The position numbers and the translations under genes are program-made. A model generated the notes under the pieces. The model was not told the DNA's origin and searched no databases. It saw only the letters and a list, made by a program, of their open reading frames with translations. From the NCBI GenBank assembly GCA_015146655.1, contig VKHL01000002.1, positions 186,001 to 250,000 of the forward strand: a stretch of DNA of 64,000 nucleotides. Reading direction: 5' to 3'. Source of the DNA: Ochromonas danica. Lineage: Eukaryota > Sar > Chrysophyceae > Chromulinales > Chromulinaceae. Shown piece after piece: positions 34,691 through 46,349 of this stretch (the stretch's first letter is position 1; every line of letters starts with the position of its first letter).

Positions 34691-36441
34691 CTATATATCT
34701 TCTCGGCTCTTCCATGCTTTATCGTCGTTAATATCAGGCTCCAATGCAGGAGAAGCTCCTGAATTGAAGATAACGCGATTGCTTCCCGTCGAGGTGAGAG
34801 GGGTTGCTTCCTTGGCAACCTCGGCACGGTCAGCCAGCTTCTCAGAGAGAATTGGATCAGGCTTCTCTAACTTACGCTTCCTGGATAAATAGTCAATCTA
34901 TCAGACTTTAAGAAGAAAGAACAGTTTATAAATGACTGACCATATCTGTCTTAGCATATTCCGTGTCTGGATCTTCTTGTTGACCACTGTCTCCTGGTAT
35001 ATCCACCGTCCAGCAGGAAAAGCCAGATAGGCTATGGCATATAGCCACAGTGCAGGGTAGAATTTGCGGGCTACACCCAACAAACCAGCTGAAATCGCCC
35101 CCCGCGGAAGGATACTTAGCATGCGGCCAAGTGTCATCACTCCCCAGAAGTTGGCCACCCCCAGCATCCCCGCAGCAAGCAGTTGGTTACCACTGGCTGA
35201 ACTGAATGTTTGAAGCTGCTCCATAGGCACGGAATCTTTATCTTCATCCAAGATCTTCTTATTTCTTTTCACAGCTTTAGTGGGAGGTAGATTTGGAGAT
35301 ATCATGAGCTCATCGAATCGATAGACAATATGCCCTCGAGGTGAAACAACAGGATTTCCATTGTATTTTAAAACCAAAGGCAACAACCAAGATTCATCCA
35401 CATTCACTCTCTCTGCCTCATCTAAAGCAGATCGCATTGGAGGTGGAGTGGGTAACAAAGCAGCCAATTGCTCCGCCACCACAACTCCACCATTACGACG
35501 AATAGCTTCTGCTGCACCTATCCACAGTTTCTCCTCATACCCTACAGGAAGATCGAAATCAGTCAAACATCATAAGGATCAAAGTAGAGAAATTGTGTAC
35601 CTCGATTACGATCGCCATCTCCAAAGAGGAAAGAATAACATGCTTCCAAGAAGTTCATTGGACGATCATGATTTGCGTCATGTTGACTAGATAGGATGAA
35701 ATGTAAAGTATCTGGTTGAAATAGTGTATGCATGTTCATATTGAAGACCATAGATCGATGATATCCATGTAATCTATTCTCCTCTTGCTCTCTTCGATCT
35801 CGTTCCTTTAGACGGTGATGTTCAACAGAAGCCTCCATTGAGACTGTCTGTAATGCAATTATTACAAGAAATAGAGAGGTCAAGAGAAAGACACCAAAGG
35901 AGATACGAAATCCATAATTCACGACTGGTTGTATTTTCTCATAGGATAGTTGCATTTTCCGTAGAAAAGATTTCTTGGCAACAACCGAGTCAATATTAGG
36001 AGGGAACGAATAGAGGATTTCTCCATCCTCTGTCACTTCAAGAACAGCTTGGGATAGTGTTGCTAATGCCATAAGATCTCGTTTAGCAGCAGGAAATGTT
36101 TTACCAGAGCCAGCAACAACATCTGAGATGGATAGTCGTTGCTGTGGGAATTGATTGACAAGTCGTAAAAGATAAGAGGGAGGGTTATAGATTAGATCAT
36201 CCAAGGAAGAAGAGAAAAGAGAAAAAGAAGAAGAGGTAGTTATCCTGTTTCTGTATGATGATGATGATGATAATAATGATGGTTGTTGCTGTCTTCGAGC
36301 AGAAAGTTGACCTGGTGGACGAAGAAGAGAGGATGATGGATAGTAGCGAATAGAAACAAAAGATTCTTTCAACGAAGCAAAGGAAGAAGCACAATGAAAA
36401 GTATAAGTGAAGAGAAGCAGAAAGGCTATTATCCTCCTCAT
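34691..36441 (-). CDS. predicted plastid membrane protein (conserved family)
   Basis: Three exons (36441-35601, 35541-34941, 34880-34691) encode 543 aa. The N-terminus (MRRIIAFLLLFTYTFHCASS) is a signal peptide ending ASS-F-AS, the heterokont ASAFAP-type plastid signature. A Ser/Arg-rich transit stretch follows, and a start 33 bases upstream would blunt this signal. The mature part has LSISDVVAGSGKTFPAAKRD, LEVTEDGEILYSFP and a TM (FGVFLLTSLFLVIIAL). After a hydrophilic region there is a second copy-like block (IGAAEAIRRNGGVVVAEQLA, HIVYRFDEL) with two or three more TMs. From memory this layout resembles a cyanobacterial/plant plastid-envelope family (Arabidopsis At5g03900-like), sometimes labelled Fe-S related. 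The C-terminus is hydrophilic. Localisation confidence is good; function is unknown. Confidence 0.72.
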
Positions 36442-36540
36442 AATCTGTCTCGCTAGATTGGTTTTGTTATGCAATCAATCCTTCCACGTTGTTTCGCTTG
36501 AAAGACGCTTCAAATAGAAGTCCAACGCTTTGGATTATCG

Positions 36541-36610
36541 GACCCCGTGGAATTTCGATTACCCCGCTGTTTTCGTTTCTGTAACTGAAGAATCGAAAAC
36601 CGAAAAAGAC
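36541..36610 (+). repeat. left terminal inverted repeat of the transposon
   Basis: Pairs with 38421-38490. The strongest shared blocks are ccccgctgttttcgt (about 36562-36576) and accgaaaaaga (about 36599-36609); the outer 20 bases match more weakly. Confidence 0.75.
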
Positions 36611-38420
36611 CAAAAAGTAGTTTTAACATTCGAAAAGCTGTTTTCTTGTACTCACCAAAATGATGGAACACATTTCGGTGGAATCTTCAGCTTACGCAAA
36701 AGCCTTGTCACCCTAAAGTTCTCTTGCGGCTGTGCTCGAGTCGACTCATCACCTGGGCCTAGTTGCCCATGACTACTGTCGCCTAATCCATAGACAAATG
36801 TCTCATGATAAGGTTGTCCTTCCTCCTCCTCATCTTGCTATCAGCGACAAACTCTCGTGAACTGAGGACATACTTCCCAATGGGTTGAAGGCTGTTCTTT
36901 CTGTGAGCTATGGTGGTAATTCGCAGCAGCACAATACTATGCTCTTGCCCGCAAGATAGACTAATCACCGAATACTTCCTGGGCCACACCGGAAATAATG
37001 TGATGGGCGCGGGAAGAACTTCAAAAGGACTCTCGAAGCCCTAGTTTGGGAATACATGCAACGAGGCAGAATTATTTTCAAGACGTTGCCAGATTTAGTC
37101 ACGATATAAGTCGATCCATTATTTGCGGCGACAGAAGAGAAGAGGCTCTCAAAGAGGTATGGGAACCTCAGAGGGCTGGGCATGGCCGAGCTCTTCGCAG
37201 AGCCCCATCTGATTCAATCCGGTAACGAGTGCTTTCTTCTGATGCTTCAAGACTATGATAGACTTTCGCGTTCGCTTGTCATATCGACAGCGGCTAAGTG
37301 AGACAGACACTTCATCAGGATCGCCTTTGACGAAAGCAATGACACCAACCACGTATCCAGCAGCATTAAAAATAAATAGGAGCTTTATGGACCTTTTTGT
37401 GCAATTCTTGACTTATACCCGGTGATATGTTTAAATGATTCAGGAATTTGGTTGATCCTTATGTTAGTAAAATTTTTGCATTATCCCAATTCCCCATCAT
37501 GCAAGTCACGAAGTCGAAGTTAAAGTATAACTCAGGAATTATCCTTAGCGGACAGTTGTTGTTTTGTAGTTTTTCAGAATTCTCTTCTGCTTCTTGTTGC
37601 TCCTTTTGTTTTGCTAGTGTAATGCCTTGAATTGCGAAAGACACAGCCACTTGACTGATTGCCGAAGGTAAGTCGTTTAAGGCTATCGCTCTCCTTTGAT
37701 TCTTCAAAGTTGGGCAAGCTCGCCTATTATTGTTGTGAGAAAAATGAAGAGTAACAACTATAGCGATATTATTATGAATAATTAATAAGATAACTCACGT
37801 TTCAACTTGTTTAATGTTTTATAGCTCAGTTCTTTCAAGTGATCCGAAGTCTTGTTTTGTTCATGAAGATGCTCTTTTCTAACGTCATGGACTAATCCTG
37901 CAAATTCATCAGCAGTTACTGAATCCATATTGAAGTCTCTCGATTTTACTGTATCCAATATAATAGCTTTTTCAGCTGCTGAAACAATGTGTTTTCTTCT
38001 CATTCTTTCTGGCATACTGCTTCCTGTTAGAGTAGGATGCTTCTCAATGATAGCAACGTGGCTGAAAAATTCATGATGCATAATCAGCCAAAAATTCATA
38101 GACAACAATAGTTTGATGGTAAAACTTACTATCTAACTGTATCTAGTGTCACAGAGAGCAACCTGGAAATCTCTCTTTTGTTGTAAGTTGCGGCTTTCCA
38201 ATGCTCCCTGATCTCACAAATGAGATCGGAATCAAGGGAGGAATCCAAACGCCTTTTCTTCTGATTCATGATAGTGAAGTCAACGTCATCGTTGACCTCA
38301 CTCTCAGTATCTGATAATCCAGCAGAAAGATCTACCATCTGATTTCATTTCAAAAGATGAACGATGAACACTTCATCCCAAGCTTCAACAAACAAAACAC
38401 CAAAACAACGCGTTGTTTTC

Positions 38421-38490
38421 CATCTTTTTCGGTTTTTGAATTTTCGGAGGTAGACACGAAAACAGCGGGGCATGCGGAATGACAGGGGGC
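38421..38490 (-). repeat. right terminal inverted repeat of the transposon
   Basis: Reverse complement of the left repeat, with the mismatches expected of an old copy. It lies just upstream of the gene at 38682. Confidence 0.75.
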
Positions 38491-38681
38491 GAGTCTCTAG
38501 AAGTTATAAATCTAAAATTAAGACTTTCTCATCGAAATCAATCTGCTTTCCCAGTTCTCTCGCACTTTGATCGCTCGTCATCGATAACCCAAGCAGCTAA
38601 TCAGAGAATCAGTCTATTATATTTTAATTGAGACAATATTGACAACCTATTAGTAAATCCATTGTTTACAAGAATCATATC

Positions 38682-39392
38682 ATGGCTGAAACACTATCAA
38701 TCTATCAGCTTTGTTATTCTTTCAAATCTCAACCTTCTTCTGCTGTGCCTTCAACAAAGAGCAAAAATGATATCAGCCAACGCTATCAATTACCTGGATC
38801 TGGAAGAATTGCCTTTGGAAAAATAGTTGAAGATAGACCTTTATTCAAGCCTTCCTCTTCAGTGAATCCTACCAACAAGCCACAAGCCTCAACGGACAAC
38901 TTGGAAAACAAATTCTCCACACTGGGCATTATTGGATCTTCAGAGCAGGCATCCAAAGCACAAAGCCAAGTCATGGATGTAGATACGAATAGCAATTCCA
39001 CTCCTGCTGTTCCAAAAAAGCCTTCCGTCTCAACTAATAATAACCAACAGCAGCGTGTCAATAACAAACGACCACCTCCAACTTCCCAGGCTGCGACAAG
39101 TCGTCCAGCTCCAACCAAGCCTCATGTCACAGGCAATCCATATTTACCTCCCGGTGGAGGGAAAGCACCTTCCAATAATCCTAAACAAAGTTTACCCAAT
39201 GCTGGTCAGAGTGGCAAGTTGGCAGCAATGGCGCGGTTGAAAGCATTAGGAGAGGATTGGCCAGAGGAAGAAGAACTACCTGGCATGGCAATGCCTAACT
39301 CTTCTTATTTAAATAGTGCTACTTACTCTAGAGAAACTTCCAATGCAACGCAAAGACAGCGGAAGATACAATCTGCCAAACGACAGGTCTGA
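38682..39392 (+). CDS. disordered hypothetical protein
   Basis: A single-exon 236-aa protein starting MAETLSIYQLCYSFKS. It is Ser/Pro/Asn/Gln-rich, with KKPSVSTNNNQQQRVNNKRP and a PPGGGKAPSNNP stretch. A short basic-hydrophobic block (SGKLAAMARLKALGEDWPEE) near the C-terminus could be a linear interaction motif. It ends in a basic tail (TQRQRKIQSAKRQV). No family recognised. The open frame and its ordinary codon use support a real gene; the transposon right end lies 190 bp upstream of the start. Confidence 0.62.
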   Translation: MAETLSIYQLCYSFKSQPSSAVPSTKSKNDISQRYQLPGSGRIAFGKIVEDRPLFKPSSSVNPTNKPQASTDNLENKFSTLGIIGSSEQASKAQSQVMDVDTNSNSTPAVPKKPSVSTNNNQQQRVNNKRPPPTSQAATSRPAPTKPHVTGNPYLPPGGGKAPSNNPKQSLPNAGQSGKLAAMARLKALGEDWPEEEELPGMAMPNSSYLNSATYSRETSNATQRQRKIQSAKRQV

Positions 39393-39840
39393 TCTTTGCT
39401 TGTAATGTACTGATAGCTAAAGATTACTTTATACCTTGACTTTCTATACCAACTGCTGTCGATTGAAAACGATGCTAGCAGCGAGACTATTTTGTTTATG
39501 GTTCATTTCTCTCAATAGGTTAAGCACAACTCACCCAAACATTCCTATAGAAAGCATTAATTCAGTCTTTCCATAACACTTGAATCGTAATTCTTGGGTC
39601 CAATTACCGAATTTTGTTTGGTTTCTATTGGATTGAATTAAGAATATTGCTCATTGGATGGGCTGTGGTTTAGAGTGAAAAGCATCAGAGAGGAAGTAGG
39701 ACAATAACTCCAAGACTGGATAGAAAGACTCTTTCATAGTCAGAGGAATTATGAGATGTCTTACAAGAAGAACTCTATACACTATCTACTGTACACCCAA
39801 CAAGAGTGCAAAGGGGGGAAGGGGAGAGTGACGATCTCCA
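39393..39840. other. convergent 3' region
   Basis: About 450 bp between the disordered-protein gene and the Sec20-like gene. No open frame or RNA gene recognised. Confidence 0.3.
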
Positions 39841-40343
39841 CTAGAGCTCCTCTTCATTATTATTATTATTCACAGAAGAGGAGAAGAATCGACAACCAAT
39901 AAAATGATAAAGAAAGTAGAAAACTCCAAATCTTGTAAGAAGAATATAACAGACAACTATTGTAAAGAAAATGGTTGAAGCCATTGTAGCTATTCGTTCA
40001 TATTTCTCTAAGGATTGTATTCGATCAAGTCTTTTCTTTGTTGTCTCAAGTGCTGATCGAAGTTTATGTTTATGTTCATCTAAAGTATCCTGGATTATTG
40101 TACCATCTTGATTTAAGACTTGTGCTGATGCTTCACTTTGATGAACTGTCCAGGATAAGGTTTGATGAACACGAGATAAGCTAGAGTTTACTTCACGTGC
40201 TTCTTCTAGTAAGTTCTTTGTCTCCATCTACCAATTTCACTTGAATAGATTTGACTACAGAGTAACTGAATAATTGATATAATAAGAGTAGTAGTCAATT
40301 TCACTTTTTCGATCAGATCATTGCTTTTCTCTGTGAGAGACAT
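39841..40343 (-). CDS. Sec20/BNIP1-like SNARE
   Basis: Two exons (40343-40305, 40227-39841) give 141 aa starting MSLTEKSNDLIEK. If the first exon is wrong, the protein starts at the exon 2 Met (METKNLLEEA). Sec20-type SNAREs work in Golgi-to-ER retrograde fusion. The visible layout fits: a SNARE-like helix with LLEEAREVNSSLSRVHQTLS and DTLDEHKHKLRSALETTKKR, a short charged break (SLEKYERIA), then a C-terminal TM (TIFFTIVVCYILLTRFGVFY) and a short tail. Another Qb/Qc SNARE is possible. It is divergent from ISY1 with only about 135 bp between starts. Confidence 0.62.
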
Positions 40344-40477
40344 CTTAAGTTAACACATCAGATTACTAAAATCTGGAGATTTGTCCCTCTGTCTCATGTG
40401 ATTGTTTGGCTTTGATTGTTGTTATTATTATTATTCCCTTTCTCTATTAAAAAAATAAAATAATAAAATAATAAAAG

Positions 40478-41332
40478 ATGGCACGTAATGAAGAGAAAGC
40501 ATTTACTCTATTTAATAAATGGCAAACTTTTAAAAAAGATTTTCATTCTATAGCAAGTAATAAAAGACCTCTCTTAGCCTCAGAATGTGAATCAGTAGGA
40601 GAAGCAGAGAAATGGAGAAGAGATCTTGTACGTGATTTAACCAAAAAAATTGCTGGTATTCGTAATGCTAATCTAGGTGAACATAAATTAAGAGAATTAA
40701 ATGATGAAATTAATAAAATAATGCGTCAAAAACATTATTGGGAAGTACGTATAAAAGAATTAGGAGGAACAGTTCCTATAGGTAAACAATATTATGATAT
40801 TGAAGGGAAGGAATTACCAGGTGCACCAGGATATAAATACTATGGAGCAGCAAAAGATCTCCCAGGAGTACGAGAACTCTTTGCTCAACAAGAAGATCAA
40901 CATCAACTAGTGTTACGAAAAGTGAAAAAAAGAAGTCGTATTGAATTATATAAATCTATTACACCAGATTATTATGGTTATCGTGATGATGAAGATGGTG
41001 TATTAGAACCATTAGAACAAGAACGAGAAGATGAATTGATTCGATCTGATCTTGTCTTAGGTGGTACTACTTCTACTTTTACTTCTACTAGTACTAGAGG
41101 AGAAGGGAAGAAGAAAGGGAGTGAGGAAGAAGAGAACTCATCTGATGAAGAGTTGATACAGTTGAGAGGTTTGAATCAGATAGCACCAACTATTTTGAAG
41201 ACATTACAAGGAGGTCATGGTAGTGAAGGAAATGAAGAGTTGACAATGGAATTACAACGACAAAGACAAGTGGAAGAAGAAGAAGCGATGGTAGAGAAAC
41301 GTAAGCAAGCTTTACTTAAGCAATTCTTGTAG
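40478..41332 (+). CDS. ISY1: pre-mRNA splicing factor ISY1
   Basis: A single-exon 284-aa protein. ISY1 is part of the NineTeen-associated spliceosome complex and acts at the catalytic steps. The start MARNEEKAFTLFNKWQTFKK is near-diagnostic. It is followed by RRPLLASECESV-like and EAEKWRRDLVRDLTKKIAGI blocks, LGEHKLRELNDEINK, and RIKELGGTVPIGKQYYDIEG. The usual GYKYYGAAKDLPGVRELF follows. The C-terminal third is acidic and Ser/Thr-rich, and ends in a Gln/Arg/Glu coil. The length is normal for the family. Confidence 0.97.
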   Translation: MARNEEKAFTLFNKWQTFKKDFHSIASNKRPLLASECESVGEAEKWRRDLVRDLTKKIAGIRNANLGEHKLRELNDEINKIMRQKHYWEVRIKELGGTVPIGKQYYDIEGKELPGAPGYKYYGAAKDLPGVRELFAQQEDQHQLVLRKVKKRSRIELYKSITPDYYGYRDDEDGVLEPLEQEREDELIRSDLVLGGTTSTFTSTSTRGEGKKKGSEEEENSSDEELIQLRGLNQIAPTILKTLQGGHGSEGNEELTMELQRQRQVEEEEAMVEKRKQALLKQFL

Positions 41333-41931
41333 TTATCAGGAGGATTTAATAAAAAAGAAATAGGAATTTCAATCATAGTGGGTATTAGAGTTTATTCTCC
41401 TTCCGCAGCACATAGACTACTGTAGAACACTCACTCAATCACTCACTCATAACAAACACAAACTGTAGATAGCTTCAACCTTCTTCCAAATCCTGCGTTG
41501 TGTTGTAAGTCTTGCTAAAACGAACATGTCGCCTATTAGAGCCTAAGCAGCATGTTTATGTCAAGTAGTACAACAACAGAATGTTAGTCGAAGGCAAAGT
41601 GCTTTGGAGAAAGGAGAAGTTTCTTTTCCATGTTTCTCTCATGATAACATTCCTGTGATATTTCGTAATAAGTTATCATAACAGTTACAGCATTGTGTTT
41701 GATGAAGTTCGAGCAGTATGATGTTGAGTTGTTGTGGTTAACATCCCAAGGAGGAAGGTTAACATCCCAAAAAGGGAAGTTAAAGTGAGGAGACAGCAGT
41801 AGGAAATTCCGTGAGTTCTAGGCATTGATTGCTTCTTGTCTTCCATTCCTTTCTTTCTTCATCCTCTTCCAGTAGAAGAGAGAGACTACCTCATTCCTTT
41901 GCCACGTGCGAATGAACCAACTACCTTCACT
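41333..41931. promoter_or_regulatory. upstream region of MFS gene
   Basis: About 600 bp without a gene. It contains a duplicated block gttaacatccca at about 41739 and 41758, and AATAAA-like polyadenylation context at 41348-41356 after ISY1. Confidence 0.35.
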
Positions 41932-43950
41932 ATGACTCGACAACAACAACAGCAACAACAACAGCAACAGCCAGATTCAATCACACCTTTGCCTTTTTGG
42001 CAGATGGCCAGTGTTTTCATGGTGCAGATGTGTGAAGGCATTAATGGTGAGTGAGTGAACGTGAGTGAGTGAGTGAGTGAGTGAGTGAGTGACTACTGTG
42101 ACACTTCTAACTCTTGTTTGTGATAATAGTGAATGTTCTCTTTCCATTCTTGGCCTTTATGATTGAAGATATGGGGTAAGGAAATAAATCATTAATTCAT
42201 TCATTAATTCATCATCATTCTTATGGGTGTGTCAACTGTGTGCAATAGATACACAGGTCATCGTTTAGGCTATTATGCTGGAGGTCTTGCCGCTGCCTTT
42301 TGTGGTGGACAGTTCTGCTCTTCTGTGTTATGGGGTATGATTAGTGATCGATATGGACGTAAAGCTGCTATTGTCTCTGGCACAATTGGTGCAGCTTTAG
42401 GTATGATTGTCTTTGGTAGTGCTCGTCATTATCCACAAGCTATTATAGGTCGTTTAGTTGGAGGATTTCTTAATGGTAATGTTGGTGTGATGAAGTCATT
42501 CTTAACAGAGTTTACAGATCATAGTAATCGTGGAAGAGGATTTTCATATATCTCTGTAGCATGGGCTTTAGGAACATTAATTGCTCCTTTAATTGGTGGG
42601 TTATTATGTAATCCAGTTGAGAAATATCCTTCAATCTTTGTTAAAGGAGGACTATTTGATGAATTTCCTTATCTATTACCATGTCTTATTGCAGCCATTT
42701 GTAGTTTATTAACAGCTACTTTATGCTCAGTAGTGATGAAGGAGACAAGAACCTTATCATCGTCATCTGATGGAGATGATGATACTGCTGCTACTTCATC
42801 ATCATCTTCATCGTCTAATCGAGCTTTAGAAATGGTCAAGAGTACTGCCTGGAAAATTGTTAAAGGAGGAGGAAGAAGAAGTGGTGATAAGACAAACAGT
42901 GGTCGTAGTGGTCATTATGAGGCTGTGGCAGTACAAGAAGAAGATGTAATGTTAGATCAAACTATGCATGGAGAAGGAGAACGACGACAGAAAGATCTCA
43001 TTCAAGACTCTACTCCAGCTGTTAGAGCTACTATCTACAAGATAGTAGATGATAATGATGTCGATGAGACTGATGGAGAAGAAAGTGAAGAACCTTCTTC
43101 TTCTATCAAGTCTATAGATAATAGTGATGATGTTGAAAGTGGTAAACAAGGTAGTCTAACAAACAGTGGTAAATCTTCTCCTTCTTCTTCTGGTGCATTG
43201 TCTACCTCGGAAGTGTTACGTCAAAAAGTTGTGCTATTAGCATGTGGTAGTTATGGTATGTTAGCTATGGCTTATATCATCTATGATGAAACTATTCCTC
43301 TCTTTCTTAAATTAGACAAGACAGAAGGAGGATTATCATTTAATTCTACTGAGATTGGTCTAATGATTAGTATCTCTGGAGGAATTATGCTCTTCTTTAA
43401 CTTCTTCTTATTACCACATTTTGCTGCACAGTCTAAGAGATGGTTATTTGAAATAGGTGTATTAGGTGGAGTACCTATGACCTTTGCTTGGCCAATCTTA
43501 GCTATTATTAATACTCATTTCTTATCTCATTTACATAGTCATGTCAGTTATTATTCTATTCTCTGGCCTGCATTGATCTTGTTATCAACAATCAAGAATG
43601 TATTCTCTTGTTTATGCTTTACTGCAGTTATGATTCAAGTTAATCATAGTGTATCAGAGAAATATCTTGGTGCAGTGAATGGGTTAGGACAGTCTTTTGC
43701 TGCTTTAGCACGTGCTGTAGGTCCTGCCCTAGGGGGTGCTCTTTGGAGTCTCTCTATACAGACAGAGAATGTCTTTGTTAACTTCATGGTCGTCTCCTTT
43801 GTACTGGTAGGATGTGGTATTATCAATCGTCATCTCCCACTGTCACTAGACCAGAAGTATCATGACCCTTTACAAGAGACAAGTGAGAAAGGAGGTGGTA
43901 ATGATGATGAAGGGAAGGAGGAGATGAATGGTCTGAGTGTCATGCATTAG
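41932..43950 (+). CDS. MFS transporter, ZIF/tetracycline-efflux-like
   Basis: Three exons (41932-42046, 42130-42175, 42249-43950) encode 620 aa. The start is the ATG before a poly-Gln run (MTRQQQQ). TM1 is assembled across two introns (MASVFMVQMCEGINVNVLFP). The family A-motif is SDRYGRKAAIVSG between TM2 and TM3, and GRLVGGFLNGNVGVMKSFLTE in TM4 matches plant zinc-induced facilitators and fungal relatives. A long acidic/Ser loop (about residues 215-370) separates the two halves, as in that group. TM10-12 contain HSVSEKYLGAVNGLGQS. The first intron begins with a (GTGA)n repeat running from the donor. The substrate is unknown: organic anion, metal chelator or drug. Confidence 0.85.
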
Positions 43951-44435
43951 ACTATATTTCATCATCCATGGACGGAAGAAGTTTTGCACATCTTAAAATT
44001 CGATTTGTTTTATTCCTGTGAATATGTGCTTTTTGTCTGATCATTCTTCTTCACCCTCCGCGCTCTTCTTTTCCTCTTCTTCTACAAGGAGGAGGTTAAT
44101 TAAGTGATGTGTTGGATGTGAGTTGATATGATCTCCTGCTGAAGAAAGAAACTCCAACAGATGTTACCATTACCGTTGATTAGAATATACTGCAATAATA
44201 AACTAGACAGAGCAAGTAGCACCTTTGTAGGGGATCTCTGCGTATCTATGGCGCTAGTATCTATCGCTATGCAGCAAGGGAAGGAAGATCTCCCTGTTAT
44301 GTAGACTACAGTAGTTTTGACCCGCCCCTCCTTAAGTTAATAAGCCACTTGCCGTAGTGTCTGCTGTACCTCCTCACAGCAGTAATACACACTGTACAGG
44401 TACCTCACACCACACCATTGCACTACCTCTATTGG
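43951..44435. other. convergent 3' region
   Basis: About 485 bp between convergent stops. It contains pyrimidine-rich CTT repeats at 44450-44470 that belong to the end of the next gene. No other gene seen. Confidence 0.3.
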
Positions 44436-46030
44436 TTATCGATCTTCAACCCCTTCTTCTTCTTCTTCTTCTTCAACTTTGTTTTCTTGAGAGTTGTTTG
44501 TCATGGGTTTGAAGATTTGGGCTGTGGCCAATTGGTCAGCTAGTGGGCGTAGTTGTTGGTAATCCACAGGCTGCACGTCGTCATTGATTCGACAGATCAT
44601 CCCCACAGGCAGATGATCTGAAGGGTGGTTCTATTGCATACAAGCATTCACAGCGTTCACCATTAGCAATCAGCTTTCAATGGCATTTGCACACAAAGTC
44701 TACAGTGCACACTGTACCTGGTTGGGAATAGGTGGGAAAGAAGCTCCTGACAATGTTTGGGCATCTTTGATACTCACTGTAGGTAGATGAACACCTGTCA
44801 CATTCACACCCCCATTGACCCAAATATGATCTACCCATCCTTGAAAGTCATCCGTCTTGGTGGTGAAGTGAGGACGATAGCCTTGGAAAGCATCATCATC
44901 AAAAAGATTATCTAACTGTCTAGATAGTTTCAAATCACCGAGTTGTGGATTGGTAGCACCATCACGAAGAGTGCGATACCAGCTATCAGGATGCTGTGGG
45001 TGACGACTAGATAGTGCACCATTTCTTAATAGTTGGAAGGGAGCAGAGGCAAGAAGGTCTCCAGAATGTGGATGATTAATAACTGGGACACTGTTAAAGT
45101 CTCCACATAATACAATGGGCAAATTAGGAGTCTTTTCGAGGTGAAGCTCTTGTAAGAATGCTTCGATAGCGTTCATACAAGCTGCCGTCTGTACTGCTTT
45201 GATGTCCTCTCTACGAGGATCCCAAAACAAATGTGTATTGGCTACCACGATTGGTTGGTCGGTCTGCTTATTAGCCAAGAGAACGATGACCATAGAGTTA
45301 GACTTAGTAGCTACATCCACATGAAAATATTCAGAGACACAGTTTTTCAAAGGGACAAAATGTCTGAGATGTAATCGTTTGCTCTGTAAAAGACGAAACT
45401 TGTTGCTATTGTGGAAGATTGCACTTCCAACATATTTATGAGCAAGAGCTCCTTTTGTTGTAGCAGCTACTTGGGAGGGAGCATAGCCAGAGCATTGCAA
45501 GCCAATATGTCTGAGTTGAGGTAGAAAGGTCTCTCTCAGAGAACGTTTGCTAACTTCTTGTAGACAGAGCACATCAGCTGACAGGCCGAAGAGAAGATCC
45601 ATCAATCGATCTCTTCGCCTTGTCCATTTTGTGATATGTACTGGAGCATAGTGGTGCTTGGAGCTTTCTCCGTGTAGAGGACCTATCAAAAGAAGAGTCA
45701 ATAAGTGACTCCAGACATGTTGGATAATGATAGGCAAGGTGATTACCAAGAATGTTGTACGACACCACAGAGAAAGATGCCGGATCCACAGGGGGACGAT
45801 TGATAACTACTCCAGCGCTAGACATGAGTGACATATTGCTCAGTTCACAGAGAGAGATAGAGGCAGGAGGAGGAAGGAGGAAGGGAGTGTTACCGATTCA
45901 CCCATGCAGGATGCACATCAGAAACTAATGGAATTGCTTCAATGAGGCTGACAGACACTCTATTAGAAACAAAGAAGAGATCAACACTAATCCAGAGAAA
46001 GAACAGCAACCAATACTGACTATTCTTCAT
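44436..46030 (-). CDS. EEP-family phosphodiesterase/nuclease (CCR4-like)
   Basis: Exons 46030-45894, 45838-45747, 45682-44718 and 44630-44436 sum to 463 codons. The EEP fold motifs are FSVVSYNILG (spanning the second intron), SADVLCLQEV (Mg-binding Glu), VVANTHLFWDP, IVLCGDFNSVP and DDFQGWVDHIWV. The final HPSDHLPVG comes from the last exon, so the last splice is needed for catalysis. This set fits the CCR4/nocturnin/Angel group of 3'-5' RNA or nucleotide phosphodiesterases. No LRR region is present. The first exon encodes MKNSQYWLLFFLWISVDLFF, a signal peptide or anchor. If the gene instead starts at MSLMSSAG (45834) it would be soluble. The tail is acidic (poly-Glu). Confidence 0.82.
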
Positions 46031-46349
46031 TACGTCAGGTATTGGAGTTGAAAGGTCCACAGACAGCACCAACTATTGTTGCTTTGCGGGGGAAGAGGCC
46101 TCTGAACAACCCAACGGAATCTATTGAAATAGTATAGTGATGGACCCGTACTATTGTAACTATACTATTCGTCAGAATCCCTTACATGGACAGGGTTGGG
46201 CGCCAATTTTGTCTCGTATCGACGGCAACAATACCGAAAATCCTAATTTCGTTCTCATCGATTATTGACACAATTGCCTAAAAGTGCTACACAAAGATAA
46301 AACAGGCTGGCCATGGAAGGGTTATAGACTCCATAACATTGTAACATGA
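46031..46349. other. intergenic region
   Basis: About 320 bp between the EEP gene start and the next gene's stop, both on the minus strand. Nothing recognised. Confidence 0.3.

Larger units (their letters stand above)
36541..38490 (-). mobile_element. decayed DNA transposon with about 70-bp inverted repeats
   Basis: Both ends carry matching terminal inverted repeats. The left end (36541-36610) includes ccccgctgttttcgt and aaaaccgaaaaaga. The reverse complement of the right end (38490-38421) shows the same two blocks at the same spacing, with scattered mismatches between and outside them. Between the repeats, minus-strand fragments look transposase-like. An N-terminal piece begins MVDLSAGLSDTESEVNDD with a helical, basic region (CEIREHWKAATYNKREISRL). 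It runs on through a short GT-AG intron (about 38130-38068). A later block, RRAIALNDLPSAISQVAVSF followed by LYFNFDFVT, could hold a DDE-type Asp. The frame breaks after about 37458 and further fragments continue to about 36783, so it looks dead. No clear target-site duplication was found and the superfamily is not assigned. Confidence 0.72.

Noticed and set aside
36783-37352. Separate small minus-strand genes
   Set aside because: They lie between the transposon inverted repeats and read as decayed fragments of its gene rather than host genes.
36541-38490. Target-site duplication of the transposon
   Set aside because: Bases flanking the two inverted repeats do not match at any of the lengths tried; the exact ends may be off by several bases or eroded.
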